Part shown: one piece after another, positions 35,620 to 45,266 of the stretch
Layout of the letters: every line of letters starts with the position of its first letter
Position numbering within the stretch: position 1 is the first letter of the stretch
NCBI RefSeq assembly: GCF_027627455.1
Contig: NZ_CP115483.1
Span: forward strand, 558,001-622,000
Reading direction: 5' to 3'
DNA: 64,000 nt
Source of the DNA: Sphingobacterium sp. SYP-B4668
GTDB lineage: Bacteria; Bacteroidota; Bacteroidia; Sphingobacteriales; Sphingobacteriaceae
Notes under the pieces: model-generated
Told to the model about the DNA's origin: nothing
Databases searched by the model: none
What the model saw: only the letters and a program-made list of their open reading frames with translations
Program-made: the position numbers and the translations under genes

Positions 35620-37443
35620 ATGTGTGGAATTTATTTAACCAATATTCCTATTGAAGAGGAGGCCGTAAAATTAAAACTGGAATCCATACAATTCCGTGGA
35701 CCGGACTATTTAGGGATTCAAAAAGTATTTGATTTGACTTTTGGACATTTACGACTATCCATTTTAGATTTAAATGTTCGTTCACATCAACCTATGACAT
35801 TTGAAGACCTTGTTATAGTGTTCAATGGTGAAATTTATAACTTTCAGGAGATAAAAACAGATTTAATAGCTCTAGGGTATACTTTTGATACAACCAGCGA
35901 TACGGAGGTTTTATTAAAAGGTTATAAAGAATGGGGAGCTGCTTTAGTGCCGAAACTAAACGGAATGTTTGCTTTTGCTATATATGATGACACAACACGA
36001 AAAATATTTTGTTCACGCGACCGCTTAGGTGTAAAACCCTTTTATTATTCATGGAAGGACGGTGAACTTGAAATTTGCAGCCAGTTACGTCCAATAAGCC
36101 AACACAAACAAATAAACGATGAAGCTATATCGATGTATTTGGACTGCGGTTATATCCCCAGCCCATACACGATCTATCAAAATGTCTATAAATTACCTCC
36201 CGGAAATAATCTGGAGATTGATTTGGACAGACAAAAATACGATGTTAAAGAGTACTGGAATCTGAAGGAGGTCGTCGAAGCGGGCTTGTCTTATAATGAG
36301 GCCAAAGAGAAGTTGCACCATCTGTTAAAAGATGCCGTAAAAATAAGATTGCAAGCAGATGTGCCTTTTGGATCGTTTCTGTCTGGAGGAATAGATTCTG
36401 CTCTAATATCCAGTATTGCTTCAACGGTTTCAAAGGATCCTATCAAAACATTTTCGATAGGCTTTGAGGATCCGGAATATGATGAAAGCAAGATCGCTGC
36501 AGAATATGCAAAAATTATAGGTTCTGAACATACAGAAACAATTTGTAAAGCAACAGATATTTTAGAAATGATTCCCCAATTGGTAAAAGTGTTTGATGAA
36601 CCTTTTGCAGATAGCTCTGCATTGCCTTCTTTACTGTTGAATAAAATCACGAAGCAATCTGTTACCATGGTCTTATCTGGAGATGGGGGGGATGAAAGTT
36701 TCTTTGGATACAACCATTTTAGATTAGTGCCTTACGCAGCTAAAATTACGTTTGTTCCCTATTTTTTGAGAAAAATAGCCGCCGGCGTATTGAGTTTTAA
36801 TTTCCTGGGTGCACGAGCATTTTCCTATAAAGGAATACTCAATGCTGTTTCAAAATATGATTTCATTGCAGGTATATTTGTTGGATATGACTCTCTTCTA
36901 AAGAAGAGAAACTTTAATTGGCTGTCCCACTATAATGGTTATAAAATATGGTCGAAAGATTTGTTACAGGCAACAGCTGATTTAAATATTAAATTGTGGT
37001 TAGAAAACGATAGTAATGTAAAAGTAGATCGTGCCAGTATGGCTCATTCAGTAGAAGTAAGAAGCCCCTTTCTGGACTATAATATCATTGAGTTTGCAAG
37101 AACACTTCCTATATCATTTCGTTACGAAAAAGGCCGGAGAAAAAAAATATTAAAGGATATTCTGAAAGAATACATTCCTGAAGAAGTATTTGATCAACCC
37201 AAAAGAGGATTTGCTGTGCCTTTAGCCGGCTGGATAAGAAATGAACTGCGTAATGAATTTGAAGAAAACCTAACAGACGATTTTTTACGTCAGATTCCCA
37301 TTTTAAATACACCCAGATTTAAAGATATTTTTAGAAAGCATTTAGAAGGAAAGCATGACTATTCATCTTTTATTTGGAGAATATATATTCTGTCTAAGTG
37401 GTACCAAGAATTTGGATTTTATAAAAAGATTACTGTCCAATAA
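35620..37443 (+). CDS. AsnB-type glutamine-dependent amidotransferase
   Basis: The frame is open from 35608, but ATG 35620 places Cys at position 2 (MCGIYLTN), the N-terminal nucleophile of class II glutamine amidotransferases. The glutaminase domain (IQFRGPDYLG, LRLSILDLNVRSHQPM, FNGEIYNFQEIK) is followed by the synthetase domain with the PP-loop FLSGGIDSALISSIA (about 252) and VLSGDGGDESFFGY. Asparagine synthase is the basic family. In O-antigen loci similar enzymes (WbpS, WbtH) amidate uronic acids, so a role in making a uronamide is likely here. Confidence 0.88.
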   Translation: MCGIYLTNIPIEEEAVKLKLESIQFRGPDYLGIQKVFDLTFGHLRLSILDLNVRSHQPMTFEDLVIVFNGEIYNFQEIKTDLIALGYTFDTTSDTEVLLKGYKEWGAALVPKLNGMFAFAIYDDTTRKIFCSRDRLGVKPFYYSWKDGELEICSQLRPISQHKQINDEAISMYLDCGYIPSPYTIYQNVYKLPPGNNLEIDLDRQKYDVKEYWNLKEVVEAGLSYNEAKEKLHHLLKDAVKIRLQADVPFGSFLSGGIDSALISSIASTVSKDPIKTFSIGFEDPEYDESKIAAEYAKIIGSEHTETICKATDILEMIPQLVKVFDEPFADSSALPSLLLNKITKQSVTMVLSGDGGDESFFGYNHFRLVPYAAKITFVPYFLRKIAAGVLSFNFLGARAFSYKGILNAVSKYDFIAGIFVGYDSLLKKRNFNWLSHYNGYKIWSKDLLQATADLNIKLWLENDSNVKVDRASMAHSVEVRSPFLDYNIIEFARTLPISFRYEKGRRKKILKDILKEYIPEEVFDQPKRGFAVPLAGWIRNELRNEFEENLTDDFLRQIPILNTPRFKDIFRKHLEGKHDYSSFIWRIYILSKWYQEFGFYKKITVQ

Positions 37444-37491
37444 ATACCTTTAGCACCGAATAATAATATCCTTTACTTCTTCTTTAACCCC

Positions 37492-37526
37492 AAAAAAGCA
37501 CTGTTTCAGGCATGTATGGCTTTTTT
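37492..37526 (+). terminator. Possible weak terminator or attenuator inside the locus
   Basis: AAAAAAGC (37492-37499) can pair with GCTTTTTT (37519-37526) across a 19-base loop region, within the 173-base gap after the amidotransferase. The stem is A/T-rich and weak. If it acts at all it could be a site overcome by UpxY. Confidence 0.3.
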
Positions 37527-37616
37527 AAATACTTTTAATCGTTGGTATTGTCCCATTAAATATTTTGATCATTGAAGTTTTCCAGATAGCTGTCAGCAAG
37601 GCCAGATTATACACAT

Positions 37617-38717
37617 ATGAAAAATAAATTGTTTTTTGTTATTAATAACCTTCATAGTGGAGGAGCAGAAAGAGTATTATCAATACTGGCAAATGAATTT
37701 AGTAAACAAGGACTGACCGTTTTTATTCTTTGTCTTAACGAAGCCGAGCCTGGATATCAAATTTCACCTCTTGTCAGGATGATTAATTTATTAGAGAAGA
37801 GGGATAAAGAAAATATTTTTAATCGTATTAAATATGCATTATTAATATTTCTACGATTGTCTAATTTGCTTATTAAAGAAAAGCCAACTTGTGTTATTTC
37901 TTTTATGACCACAGCAAATTTATGGACCGGTTTGGCTTGCTCTTTAATTAAAACACCCTTTATCGTTTCAGAACGAACTACCCCTGATCATACGATTAAT
38001 TCATTCAACTTCTTTTTAAAAAGAATTTTCTATATCACATATAAAAAATCTAAGGCTATAGTTATACCAGCCAAAGGAATAGAGGACTGCATTAGAAACC
38101 ATAAATCTTTTAAAAGATTAAATAATTTTAAAATTATCCGAAATCCTTTAAATGTATTTAAATCGCCCTCTGTTAAACCGGTAAACACCAGGAAGTTCAT
38201 CTTAGGAGTTGGTCGTCTTTCCTATATTAAAGGATTCGACCAACTAATTGAGGCCTATAGTAAAATTAAAGCTGATGACATTGATTTATTAATTGTTGGT
38301 GGCGGAAGTGAATATGAAAACCTATCCAACCAAATTGAAAAATTGGGTATGCAAAAACGGGCTAAACTAATTGGACCAAAAGATAATCTGCAGGATTATT
38401 ATAATCAAGCCGAATTGTTTGTTCTACCATCCAGAAATGAAGGATACCCAAATGCTTTAATAGAAGCGATGAGTTTTGGCTGTCCTTGTATTGCAATGGA
38501 TTGTGAGTTTGGCCCATCAGAAATAATAGAAAATGAAGCAAATGGAATTTTAATAGAGGCAAATAATACTGGTCAACTTACTTCCGCAATGGATAATTTA
38601 TTAGCCGATGAAAGCCTTAGAGTAAAAGTTGCTAGCAATGCGCAGTTAATAACTCAAATAAATTCTATAGAAAACATTCTGCCAAAATGGAAAGATTTGA
38701 TATTGCATAATGCATAA
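37617..38717 (+). CDS. Glycosyltransferase family 4 (first of four)
   Basis: This 366-residue GT-B enzyme begins with NLHSGGAERVLSILANEF, the usual GT4 acceptor-side loop. The donor-binding half has LGVGRLSYIKGFDQLIEAY, LIVGGGSEYENL and the EGYPNALIEAMSFGCPCIA motif carrying the ExxxxxxxE residues. GalNAc, Gal or Glc donors are all possible. It follows a 173-base gap and may begin a sub-operon. Confidence 0.92.
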   Translation: MKNKLFFVINNLHSGGAERVLSILANEFSKQGLTVFILCLNEAEPGYQISPLVRMINLLEKRDKENIFNRIKYALLIFLRLSNLLIKEKPTCVISFMTTANLWTGLACSLIKTPFIVSERTTPDHTINSFNFFLKRIFYITYKKSKAIVIPAKGIEDCIRNHKSFKRLNNFKIIRNPLNVFKSPSVKPVNTRKFILGVGRLSYIKGFDQLIEAYSKIKADDIDLLIVGGGSEYENLSNQIEKLGMQKRAKLIGPKDNLQDYYNQAELFVLPSRNEGYPNALIEAMSFGCPCIAMDCEFGPSEIIENEANGILIEANNTGQLTSAMDNLLADESLRVKVASNAQLITQINSIENILPKWKDLILHNA

Positions 38718-38772
38718 TCAATGTCCTTTCTTTTACTGAAACAGACATTTAACCACCTTAAATTTTAGAATT

Positions 38773-40071
38773 ATGAATATTCCATTTTCACCTCCGTTTA
38801 TTGATCAATCGGTTATTGATCAAGTAGTACAAACACTTCAAGATAAGTGGATTACAACCGGACCTAAAGTTAAATCTTTCGAGCAAGAAATAGTTAAACT
38901 TACCAATTCTGATGCAGCAGTTTGTGTAAATTCCTGGACATCCGGAGCAATACTGATGTTAAAATGGTTTGGGATTAAAGAGGGTGATGAAGTAATTATA
39001 CCAGCTTACACTTATTGTGCAACCGCTTTAAGTGTTTTGCATTGTGGTGCTATTCCTGTAATGGTAGATATCAACGATGATTTTTGTATAGATCCTGAAA
39101 AAGTCAGAAAAGCCATAACGGCGAAAACAAAAGCTATTATAGCTGTAGACATTGCAGGATGGCCATGTAATTATGTTGAACTAAAAGCTATTATTCTGGA
39201 ATCGGAGGTGAATAATATGTTTACAGCAGAGTCTGAGAAACAACAACTTTTAGGACGTATCTTATTGATCGCAGATGCAGCACATTCTATCGGTGCAACG
39301 TATAACGGTTTGTCTTCAGCAAAAATGAGTGATATCGCTATATTTTCATTTCATGCTGTAAAAAATATCACTACAGCTGAAGGTGGGTGTATATGCCTAA
39401 ATCTTCCACGCAGTTTTAATGCAATGACAGAATATGAATTTCTAAAGATATATACACTTAATGGACAAAATAAAGATGCTTTGGCTAAATCAAAAGGTGG
39501 CGGCTGGCGTTATGATATATTATTTCAAGGGTTAAAAATTAATATGCCAGATATATGTGCTGCTATTGGTTTGGCACAAATAAAAAAATACACTAATGAG
39601 TTATTGCCTAAGCGTAAAGAAATAGCTTCAAAATATTGTAAGGGCTTGGAGCAAATGGATTGGTTTATAAAGCCACCTTTGCGGGATGATGAGAGAGAAT
39701 CTTCCCACCATTTGTTTCCACTACGAATAATGGGTATTACCGAAGCACAGCGGGATCGGATAATAGATGATTTGGCCCAACTAGGTGTAGCCGCCAACGT
39801 ACATTTTATACCGATGCCTATGCTTACTTATTTTAAAAACCTTGGGTATCATATAGAAGATTATCCGGTCGCCTATAAGCAATATTCATGTGAGATTTCA
39901 TTACCTATTTACCCTCAGCTTACTGATGCCGAAATACAATTTATCATCGAATCGGTAATTGCTACCGTACAAATTCAGCTGAACAAACCAGTACAGGCAG
40001 AGGTTGAAGATAAAATTAAGAGAACAAGAAGACCAATTGTTTCAACAAGAATTTTTGGATATGGACACTAA
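38773..40071 (+). CDS. DegT/DnrJ/EryC1/StrS aminotransferase (ArnB/PglE-like)
   Basis: The beginning IPFSPPFIDQSVIDQVVQTL and KWITTGPKVKSFEQEI, the NSWTSGAILML phosphate-binding region, IADAAHSIGATYNG and the PLP Lys in FSFHAVKNITTAEGG (about 197) define the family. It contains a small insert near 145-160 (NNMFTAESEKQQLLG). Together with a CapD/PglF-type 4,6-dehydratase such an enzyme would make a UDP-4-amino-4,6-dideoxyhexosamine. It overlaps the next gene by 11 bases, the initiating transferase, which supports this idea. Confidence 0.88.
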   Translation: MNIPFSPPFIDQSVIDQVVQTLQDKWITTGPKVKSFEQEIVKLTNSDAAVCVNSWTSGAILMLKWFGIKEGDEVIIPAYTYCATALSVLHCGAIPVMVDINDDFCIDPEKVRKAITAKTKAIIAVDIAGWPCNYVELKAIILESEVNNMFTAESEKQQLLGRILLIADAAHSIGATYNGLSSAKMSDIAIFSFHAVKNITTAEGGCICLNLPRSFNAMTEYEFLKIYTLNGQNKDALAKSKGGGWRYDILFQGLKINMPDICAAIGLAQIKKYTNELLPKRKEIASKYCKGLEQMDWFIKPPLRDDERESSHHLFPLRIMGITEAQRDRIIDDLAQLGVAANVHFIPMPMLTYFKNLGYHIEDYPVAYKQYSCEISLPIYPQLTDAEIQFIIESVIATVQIQLNKPVQAEVEDKIKRTRRPIVSTRIFGYGH

Positions 40072-40657
40072 ACGCATATTTGATATTTTATTAGCCTCAT
40101 TTGGCCTGATTGTACTTAGTCCGGCTTTTGTAGTAATTGCTATACTAATACTTCTAGATTCAAATGGAGGAATATTCTATCGTCAGATCAGGGTTGGGAA
40201 AAACGTGGAAGATTTCCCATTGTTCAAATTCAGGACAATGTATGTGCATCAAACAGATCTGCAACTACTTACGATAGGTAATCACGATAGTCGTATTACA
40301 AAAATTGGATATTGGTTAAGAAAATATAAACTGGATGAATTACCTCAGTTATTAAATATATTAAAAGGCCATATGAGTTTTGTTGGTCCCCGCCCTGAGG
40401 TTCGTAAATATGTAAATCTTTATAACGAGGAGCAAATTAGGGTACTCTCCGTTAAACCGGGAATTACCGATTGGGCATCAATTGAATTTTCTGACGAATG
40501 CGAACTTTTGGAAAAATCAAATGATCCAGAGCATTTTTATATAGAAGAAATAATCCCATTAAAAATCACACAAAATCTGAAATACATCAATAATCATGAT
40601 TTATGGATTGATCTGAAAATCATATTTCTGACTTTAAAAAAAATTGCGATTGGATAA
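40061..40657 (+). CDS. Initiating phosphoglycosyl transferase (PglC-like, monotopic)
   Basis: From ATG 40061 the protein has 198 residues, the size of a minimal PglC-type enzyme, without the long WcaJ-type membrane part. One membrane segment (RIFDILLASFGLIVLSPAFVVIAIL) is followed by FKFRTMYVH, the catalytic Asp-Glu in KLDELPQLLNILKGHMSFVG and RPE, and KPGITDWASI. It transfers a phospho-sugar from UDP to undecaprenyl phosphate. The frame is open from 40004, which would overlap more deeply; ATG 40061 starts at the normal family N-terminus. Confidence 0.92.
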   Translation: MDTKRIFDILLASFGLIVLSPAFVVIAILILLDSNGGIFYRQIRVGKNVEDFPLFKFRTMYVHQTDLQLLTIGNHDSRITKIGYWLRKYKLDELPQLLNILKGHMSFVGPRPEVRKYVNLYNEEQIRVLSVKPGITDWASIEFSDECELLEKSNDPEHFYIEEIIPLKITQNLKYINNHDLWIDLKIIFLTLKKIAIG

Positions 40658-40695
40658 AGCAGTCAATTAATACGATTCTAAAACTCATCAACAAA

Positions 40696-41793
40696 ATGAA
40701 AATAGTTCACATTATAGGCGCACTTAGAAGAGGTGGAGCTGAGCGCTTTGTTGTCGACTTATGTAATGAGTTGGCAAAGAATGATCAGTATCAAATATAT
40801 TTAATTTCTCTTTGTGATAATGATGCTGATACAACTTTTCTTAATGAAATCAGTGGGAAGATAAGTTATTTATCCCTACACAAGGGCAAAGGTCTAAATT
40901 TCCGGGTACTTTTTAAATTGACCAGTTGGCTGGTTAAGCAAAAAGCGGATGTAGTTCACACGCACTTAAATGCTTTTGAGTATTTGCTTTTGTATAGATT
41001 TATGAGTGGTAATTGCAAGTTTTTTCACACCATCCATTCAACAGCCGAAGCCGAATGTCCGAATTTTTTAATTAAGGCATTTCGTAAAACTCTTTACAAG
41101 AAGAATAAGGTAATTCCTGTCGCAGTTTCAAATGATGGGGGCAAATCATTTAAAAAATATTATGGTTTGGATAATGTTATTGTCATTGAAAATGGTCGTC
41201 CATTTTTAACTCTGACTGATGAATATCCCGTACTTACTAAAAGATATAAAGAAAATATAAACTTTTACCTTTTAATTCATGTGGGAAGGATTATGAAAGT
41301 GAAAAACCAGCAGCTATTAATTGAAGCTGTACAAAAGTTTAATGCAAATGAAGAAAAAAAATGCAAACTATTAATAATCGGTGATGTTCGTGATGAATCC
41401 TTATATCATCATCTTTATTCAATGATAAAAGACGACCCTTACGTTGAGTTTCTTGGAGGAAAAGAAAATATCGCTGATTTTCTAAGTATGGCAGACTTTT
41501 TCTGCTTATCAAGCTTTTATGAAGGGATGCCTATATCCTTAATTGAGGCATTATCAGTTGGATGTATATCGATTTGTACTAAGGCCGGTGGTGTTAAAGA
41601 TATGATTAAGAATGAGGACACCGGCTTCTTGAGCGATGATAATAGCGTAGATTCATATTATCAAACGATAAAAAGAGCTGTTTTCTATCCAGATAAACAA
41701 AAGATAAAAGAAAATAGCCTGAATTCATTTAAACAGTACTACCATATAGGAACTTCGTGTAAGAAACATGTAGATGCATACCTTGTGATCTAA
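40696..41793 (+). CDS. Glycosyltransferase family 4 (second)
   Basis: This 365-residue GT-B enzyme starts with KIVHIIGALRRGGAERFVVDLCNEL. The acceptor half includes DVVHTHLNAFEYLL; the donor half includes LIHVGRIMKVKNQQLLIEAV, LLIIGDVRDESLYHHL and FYEGMPISLIEALSVGCISI. It should act on the lipid-linked intermediate made by the PglC-like enzyme just upstream. The sugar is unknown. Confidence 0.92.
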   Translation: MKIVHIIGALRRGGAERFVVDLCNELAKNDQYQIYLISLCDNDADTTFLNEISGKISYLSLHKGKGLNFRVLFKLTSWLVKQKADVVHTHLNAFEYLLLYRFMSGNCKFFHTIHSTAEAECPNFLIKAFRKTLYKKNKVIPVAVSNDGGKSFKKYYGLDNVIVIENGRPFLTLTDEYPVLTKRYKENINFYLLIHVGRIMKVKNQQLLIEAVQKFNANEEKKCKLLIIGDVRDESLYHHLYSMIKDDPYVEFLGGKENIADFLSMADFFCLSSFYEGMPISLIEALSVGCISICTKAGGVKDMIKNEDTGFLSDDNSVDSYYQTIKRAVFYPDKQKIKENSLNSFKQYYHIGTSCKKHVDAYLVI

Positions 41794-41849
41794 ACATAAA
41801 TACTAAATAAACAGAATCTTTTAAGAATTTGCATAATCAGGTTTGGATA

Positions 41850-42764
41850 ATGAAATTCTTGTTATTTAATCTTGATGAAAACATGAAAAACGTAATTGAC
41901 AGGTATTTTGGTGCAGACAAATGGAATATAGGATTTGTTAAACAATCTGCTGCAGATTTAATCCGGAGAAAAAGATTTAATGGAAAAGTAGTATGGCTGG
42001 AGGAGGATGAAGCCCATTATTCGGCAGACCCCTTTGTTGTCAAAATTAATTCCAGTCTTTTCATCTACTATGAGGAGCTTAACTTTTGGAAGATTAAAGG
42101 TAAAATTTCAAGAATTAAAAATTTTAATTTTAGCACTAAACAAAGGATATCTGGGCTTACGCCAAAGGGGATCCATTTTTCATACCCGTACATTTTTGAA
42201 GAAAAATCAAATTTTTATTGCATTCCAGAAACAGCAGATGCAGGTGAAGTAAGTCTGTATCAACTGGATCATAAAAACTCGACCGAGCTAAAGAAAAAAA
42301 GGGTTTTGCTAGTGGGCCCTCGCTATGTAGATACTTCGATTATCCACTACAAGGAAAAATATTGGTTGTTTACCAATATAGATGGCATGTTAAATGATTT
42401 ATACATATACTATTCAGATTCATTAGAGGAGGAGTTTAAGCCACATGCATTAAACCCCATTCCGGTAAGGTCAAAAAATTGCAGGAGTGCCGGAAACTTA
42501 TTTATAGTAAACGGGCAACTTTACCGCCCAACTCAGAATCTGGAAATCCGTTATGGAGGATCCATAATTATTAATAAGATTTCTGAACTTTCTGAACATT
42601 CATTTAAATCAGATCCTGATTTTGAATTATTACCGGAAGCCCCTTATTTGGAAGGTATGCATAATATCAGCTTTGGAGACAATTTGATTGTTGTAGATGG
42701 AAAGAGAAGAACACATTCTCCCATCACTCCCGTACATAGATTATTAAAAAAAGTTCTTTACTAA
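41850..42764 (+). CDS. GINT1 N-terminal-like (beta-propeller) polysaccharide protein
   Basis: This 304-residue protein has repeated beta-strand blocks of the type found at the N-terminus of plant glucosamine inositolphosphorylceramide transferase (GINT1) and in proteins of bacterial polysaccharide loci: HYSADPFVVKINSSLFIYYEEL, SYPYIFEEKSNFYCIPETADAGEVSLY, PRYVDTSIIHYKEKYWLFT, SKNCRSAGNLFIVNGQLYRPTQN and YLEGMHNISFGDNLIVVDG. This is a five-bladed-propeller-like pattern also related to glycoside-hydrolase 43 folds. No catalytic proof is visible. The TTG at 41829 extends the frame; ATG 41850 is preferred. The assignment is by motif memory. Confidence 0.68.
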   Translation: MKFLLFNLDENMKNVIDRYFGADKWNIGFVKQSAADLIRRKRFNGKVVWLEEDEAHYSADPFVVKINSSLFIYYEELNFWKIKGKISRIKNFNFSTKQRISGLTPKGIHFSYPYIFEEKSNFYCIPETADAGEVSLYQLDHKNSTELKKKRVLLVGPRYVDTSIIHYKEKYWLFTNIDGMLNDLYIYYSDSLEEEFKPHALNPIPVRSKNCRSAGNLFIVNGQLYRPTQNLEIRYGGSIIINKISELSEHSFKSDPDFELLPEAPYLEGMHNISFGDNLIVVDGKRRTHSPITPVHRLLKKVLY

Positions 42765-42789
42765 AATAGTATGCCCTTATTGGCGCATA

Positions 42790-43911
42790 ATGTTAGCTGA
42801 GAAGTGTGATTATTTTCAAAGGATGGATACGATTTCAAATAGATTATTATTTGTATCAATGTCTGATACTGCAGGTGGAGCAGAAAATATCCTGCGTATG
42901 ATAGCAGGGGTAACAAACAGTCCATTAATATTTCTCAAACATGTATTCGATTCGCGCCTTTTCATACCAACAAAACAGGAGGTAAAGCATTTGACTCAAG
43001 GGGCGCTATTGATCGGCTTTTTAAAACTTATTAAAGAGCTGTGCCCTTACAGAAAAGATTACACGATCATAAGCACACATCCTTACCTAAATTCGTATTT
43101 AGGCCTACTCAAACGCGTTGGTTACCTAAAATCCAACCTGATTGTCCGCGAATGTACTTCGGTATTTACTCGCTATACAGGTGTCAAAAAATTGAGCTAT
43201 CAGATAGCATATCGATTAGGTTATCCGGCAGTTAATTTAATCGTATGCCAAACGGAGATTATGCGTAATCAGCTATTAGCGCAAAATAAATTTATCCCAG
43301 ACGATAAGGCTGTAATAATAGAAAATCCGATTGACCTAAATCATATACTAAGAAATGCAGAAGCCTCTATAGATGAAAGTCTGACAGATTCAGAATTTAT
43401 CTGCTCAGCTGGCAGGCTAATTCCTGAAAAGGGCTTTTCAATACTAATCCGTGCATTTGAAAAAATTGCACAGCAGCATGAGAATCTAAAGTTATTGATA
43501 TTAGGAGAAGGCAAAGAAAGGAAAAATCTACATACTTTAATAAAAGACACCGGTCTACGAGAGCGAGTAGTCCTAATGGGGCATGTTGATAATCCAATAC
43601 CTTATTATAAAAAAGCAAAACTATGTGTTGTCTCATCTATTAAAGAAGGATTTCCAAATGTTTTACTTGAAATGATGGCCGTAAATGACTCGGTTGTTTC
43701 AACCCTTTGCGCCGGCGGCATTGAAAAAATACCTTCTATTTTTAAAGTTGAACCCAACAATATCAACTCTTTAACATCAGCTATAGGATTTGCCATTGCT
43801 GCTTATCCCAATCAGAAAGACAACGGCAAACAAGACTATCTCAAAGATCGCAGTCCTGAGCAATTTATTAATTCCATTCTGGAAGAGGTGCACCGGGTAA
43901 ATAGCTTATAA
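42790..43911 (+). CDS. Glycosyltransferase family 4 (third)
   Basis: This 373-residue protein has the GT4 donor site (FICSAGRLIPEKGFSILIRAF, LLILGEGKERKNL and KEGFPNVLLEMMAVNDSVVS) and an acceptor half starting FVSMSDTAGGAENILRMIAG. ATG 42790 is the listed start; ATG 42823 (MDTISNRLLF) is possible. The gap to the previous gene is 25 bases. The sugar specificity cannot be told. Confidence 0.9.
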   Translation: MLAEKCDYFQRMDTISNRLLFVSMSDTAGGAENILRMIAGVTNSPLIFLKHVFDSRLFIPTKQEVKHLTQGALLIGFLKLIKELCPYRKDYTIISTHPYLNSYLGLLKRVGYLKSNLIVRECTSVFTRYTGVKKLSYQIAYRLGYPAVNLIVCQTEIMRNQLLAQNKFIPDDKAVIIENPIDLNHILRNAEASIDESLTDSEFICSAGRLIPEKGFSILIRAFEKIAQQHENLKLLILGEGKERKNLHTLIKDTGLRERVVLMGHVDNPIPYYKKAKLCVVSSIKEGFPNVLLEMMAVNDSVVSTLCAGGIEKIPSIFKVEPNNINSLTSAIGFAIAAYPNQKDNGKQDYLKDRSPEQFINSILEEVHRVNSL

Positions 43912-43964
43912 CTTTTAATAAAAAGACTCAAATAGTCTATAATTCATCTATAAACTTATATCTT

Positions 43965-45065
43965 ATGAAAATTTTAGTCACAGGTACGGCCGGATTTATT
44001 GGCTTCCATCTAGCCAAACGTTTGTTAGAAAGAGGAGATACTGTAGTAGGTATAGATAACATCAATGATTACTACGATGTCAACTTAAAACACGATAGAC
44101 TTATAGAAACAGGAATAGATGTGACAGCACTTGAATATGGTAAAAGTAGGATAAGTACTAAATATCCAAATTATACTTTTATTAAATTGGATATATGTGA
44201 TAGTGAAGGTTTAGCGGCTTGTTTTGAAACTTTTCAGTTTGATGCTGTTTGCAACCTTGCTGCACAAGCAGGCGTAAGATACAGTATCACAAATCCTGAA
44301 GTTTATGTAGAGACTAATATTAAAGGGTTTTTGAATGTTTTAGAATGCTGTAGAAATTTTGAAATTAAACACTTACTTTATGCCAGCTCATCAAGTGTGT
44401 ATGGGTTAAATAAGTTAATGCCTTTTTCTACACATGAAAGTGTAAATCATCCCGTTTCACTATACGCTGCGTCTAAAAAAAGTAATGAATTAATGGCTCA
44501 TGCTTATAGCTATTTGTTTAATTTGCCAACGACAGGTTTAAGATTTTTTACAGTTTACGGTCCTTGGGGTAGACCAGACATGGCTTTGTATATTTTTACT
44601 AAAGCAATAATGGAAGGTCAAGAAATAGAAGTTTTCAATAGCGGTGAGATGAGTAGAGATTTTACTTATATTGACGATATTGTCGAAGGTATAGTTCGAG
44701 TAATTGATACTCCCGCACAAGCAAATCCAAATTGGAATGCGAAAAGCCCTGATCCTGCCACTTCAAAAGTACCTTACGTTGTTTATAACATTGGAAGAGG
44801 AGAACCGGTAAGTTTGCTAAATTTTATTAATGAAATCGAAAAACATACTGGAATTAAAGCCAATAAAGCTTTTTTGCCTATGCAAGCCGGAGATGTTGCC
44901 GAAACTTCTGCTGACATTAATGATTTAACCAATAAGCTTCATTATCAACCAAAAACAAGTGTGGGAACAGGAGTGAAAAATTTTGTAAAATGGTACAACA
45001 ACTATTATACAGCGTCTTATCAAAATCAGACAAAAATTATACAAACCGCAAATGGTTTGTCATAA
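43965..45065 (+). CDS. UDP-uronate 4-epimerase-like SDR enzyme (CapI/LspL type)
   Basis: Extended SDR fold: NAD-binding GTAGFIGFHLAKRLL (residues 7-21), NINDYYDVNLKHDRL, QAGVRYSITNPEVYVETNIKG, the catalytic YxxxK (YAASKK, about 166) and RFFTVYGPWGRPDMALYIFTKAI. The INDYYDVxLKxxRL and GPWGRPDMA motifs are those of CapI/LspL, which interconvert UDP-glucuronate and UDP-galacturonate. A UDP-glucose dehydrogenase is not in the window; the only dehydrogenase is TviB-like, so the substrate could also be an N-acetylated uronate. A 200-base gap with its own promoter follows before the lyase gene. Confidence 0.88.
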   Translation: MKILVTGTAGFIGFHLAKRLLERGDTVVGIDNINDYYDVNLKHDRLIETGIDVTALEYGKSRISTKYPNYTFIKLDICDSEGLAACFETFQFDAVCNLAAQAGVRYSITNPEVYVETNIKGFLNVLECCRNFEIKHLLYASSSSVYGLNKLMPFSTHESVNHPVSLYAASKKSNELMAHAYSYLFNLPTTGLRFFTVYGPWGRPDMALYIFTKAIMEGQEIEVFNSGEMSRDFTYIDDIVEGIVRVIDTPAQANPNWNAKSPDPATSKVPYVVYNIGRGEPVSLLNFINEIEKHTGIKANKAFLPMQAGDVAETSADINDLTNKLHYQPKTSVGTGVKNFVKWYNNYYTASYQNQTKIIQTANGLS

Positions 45066-45203
45066 TACTGTAACATAAGGTTTTTTAACAACTTGAATAA
45101 TTTTACTTGAAAACAAAAATTTAAAAAACCACAACTAACTAAATATCAAGGCTTAACGAAAAAATATTCAAAATTAAGTTAGATAGCTACTTCATTATCT
45201 GCA

Positions 45204-45235
45204 TTGTGTTTTAATTTACAAATCCTTTAGGTTTG
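45204..45235 (+). promoter_or_regulatory. Promoter of the pectate-lyase-like gene (TTG-N21-TAGGTTTG)
   Basis: TTG at 45204-45206 and TAGGTTTG at 45228-45235 match the Bacteroidetes -33/-7 pattern with an allowed 21-base spacer, 31 bases before the ATG at 45267. This is the clearest full promoter inside the locus. Confidence 0.65.
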
Positions 45236-45266
45236 CGCCCAAGATGTAAATTTAAAACACAAATTC

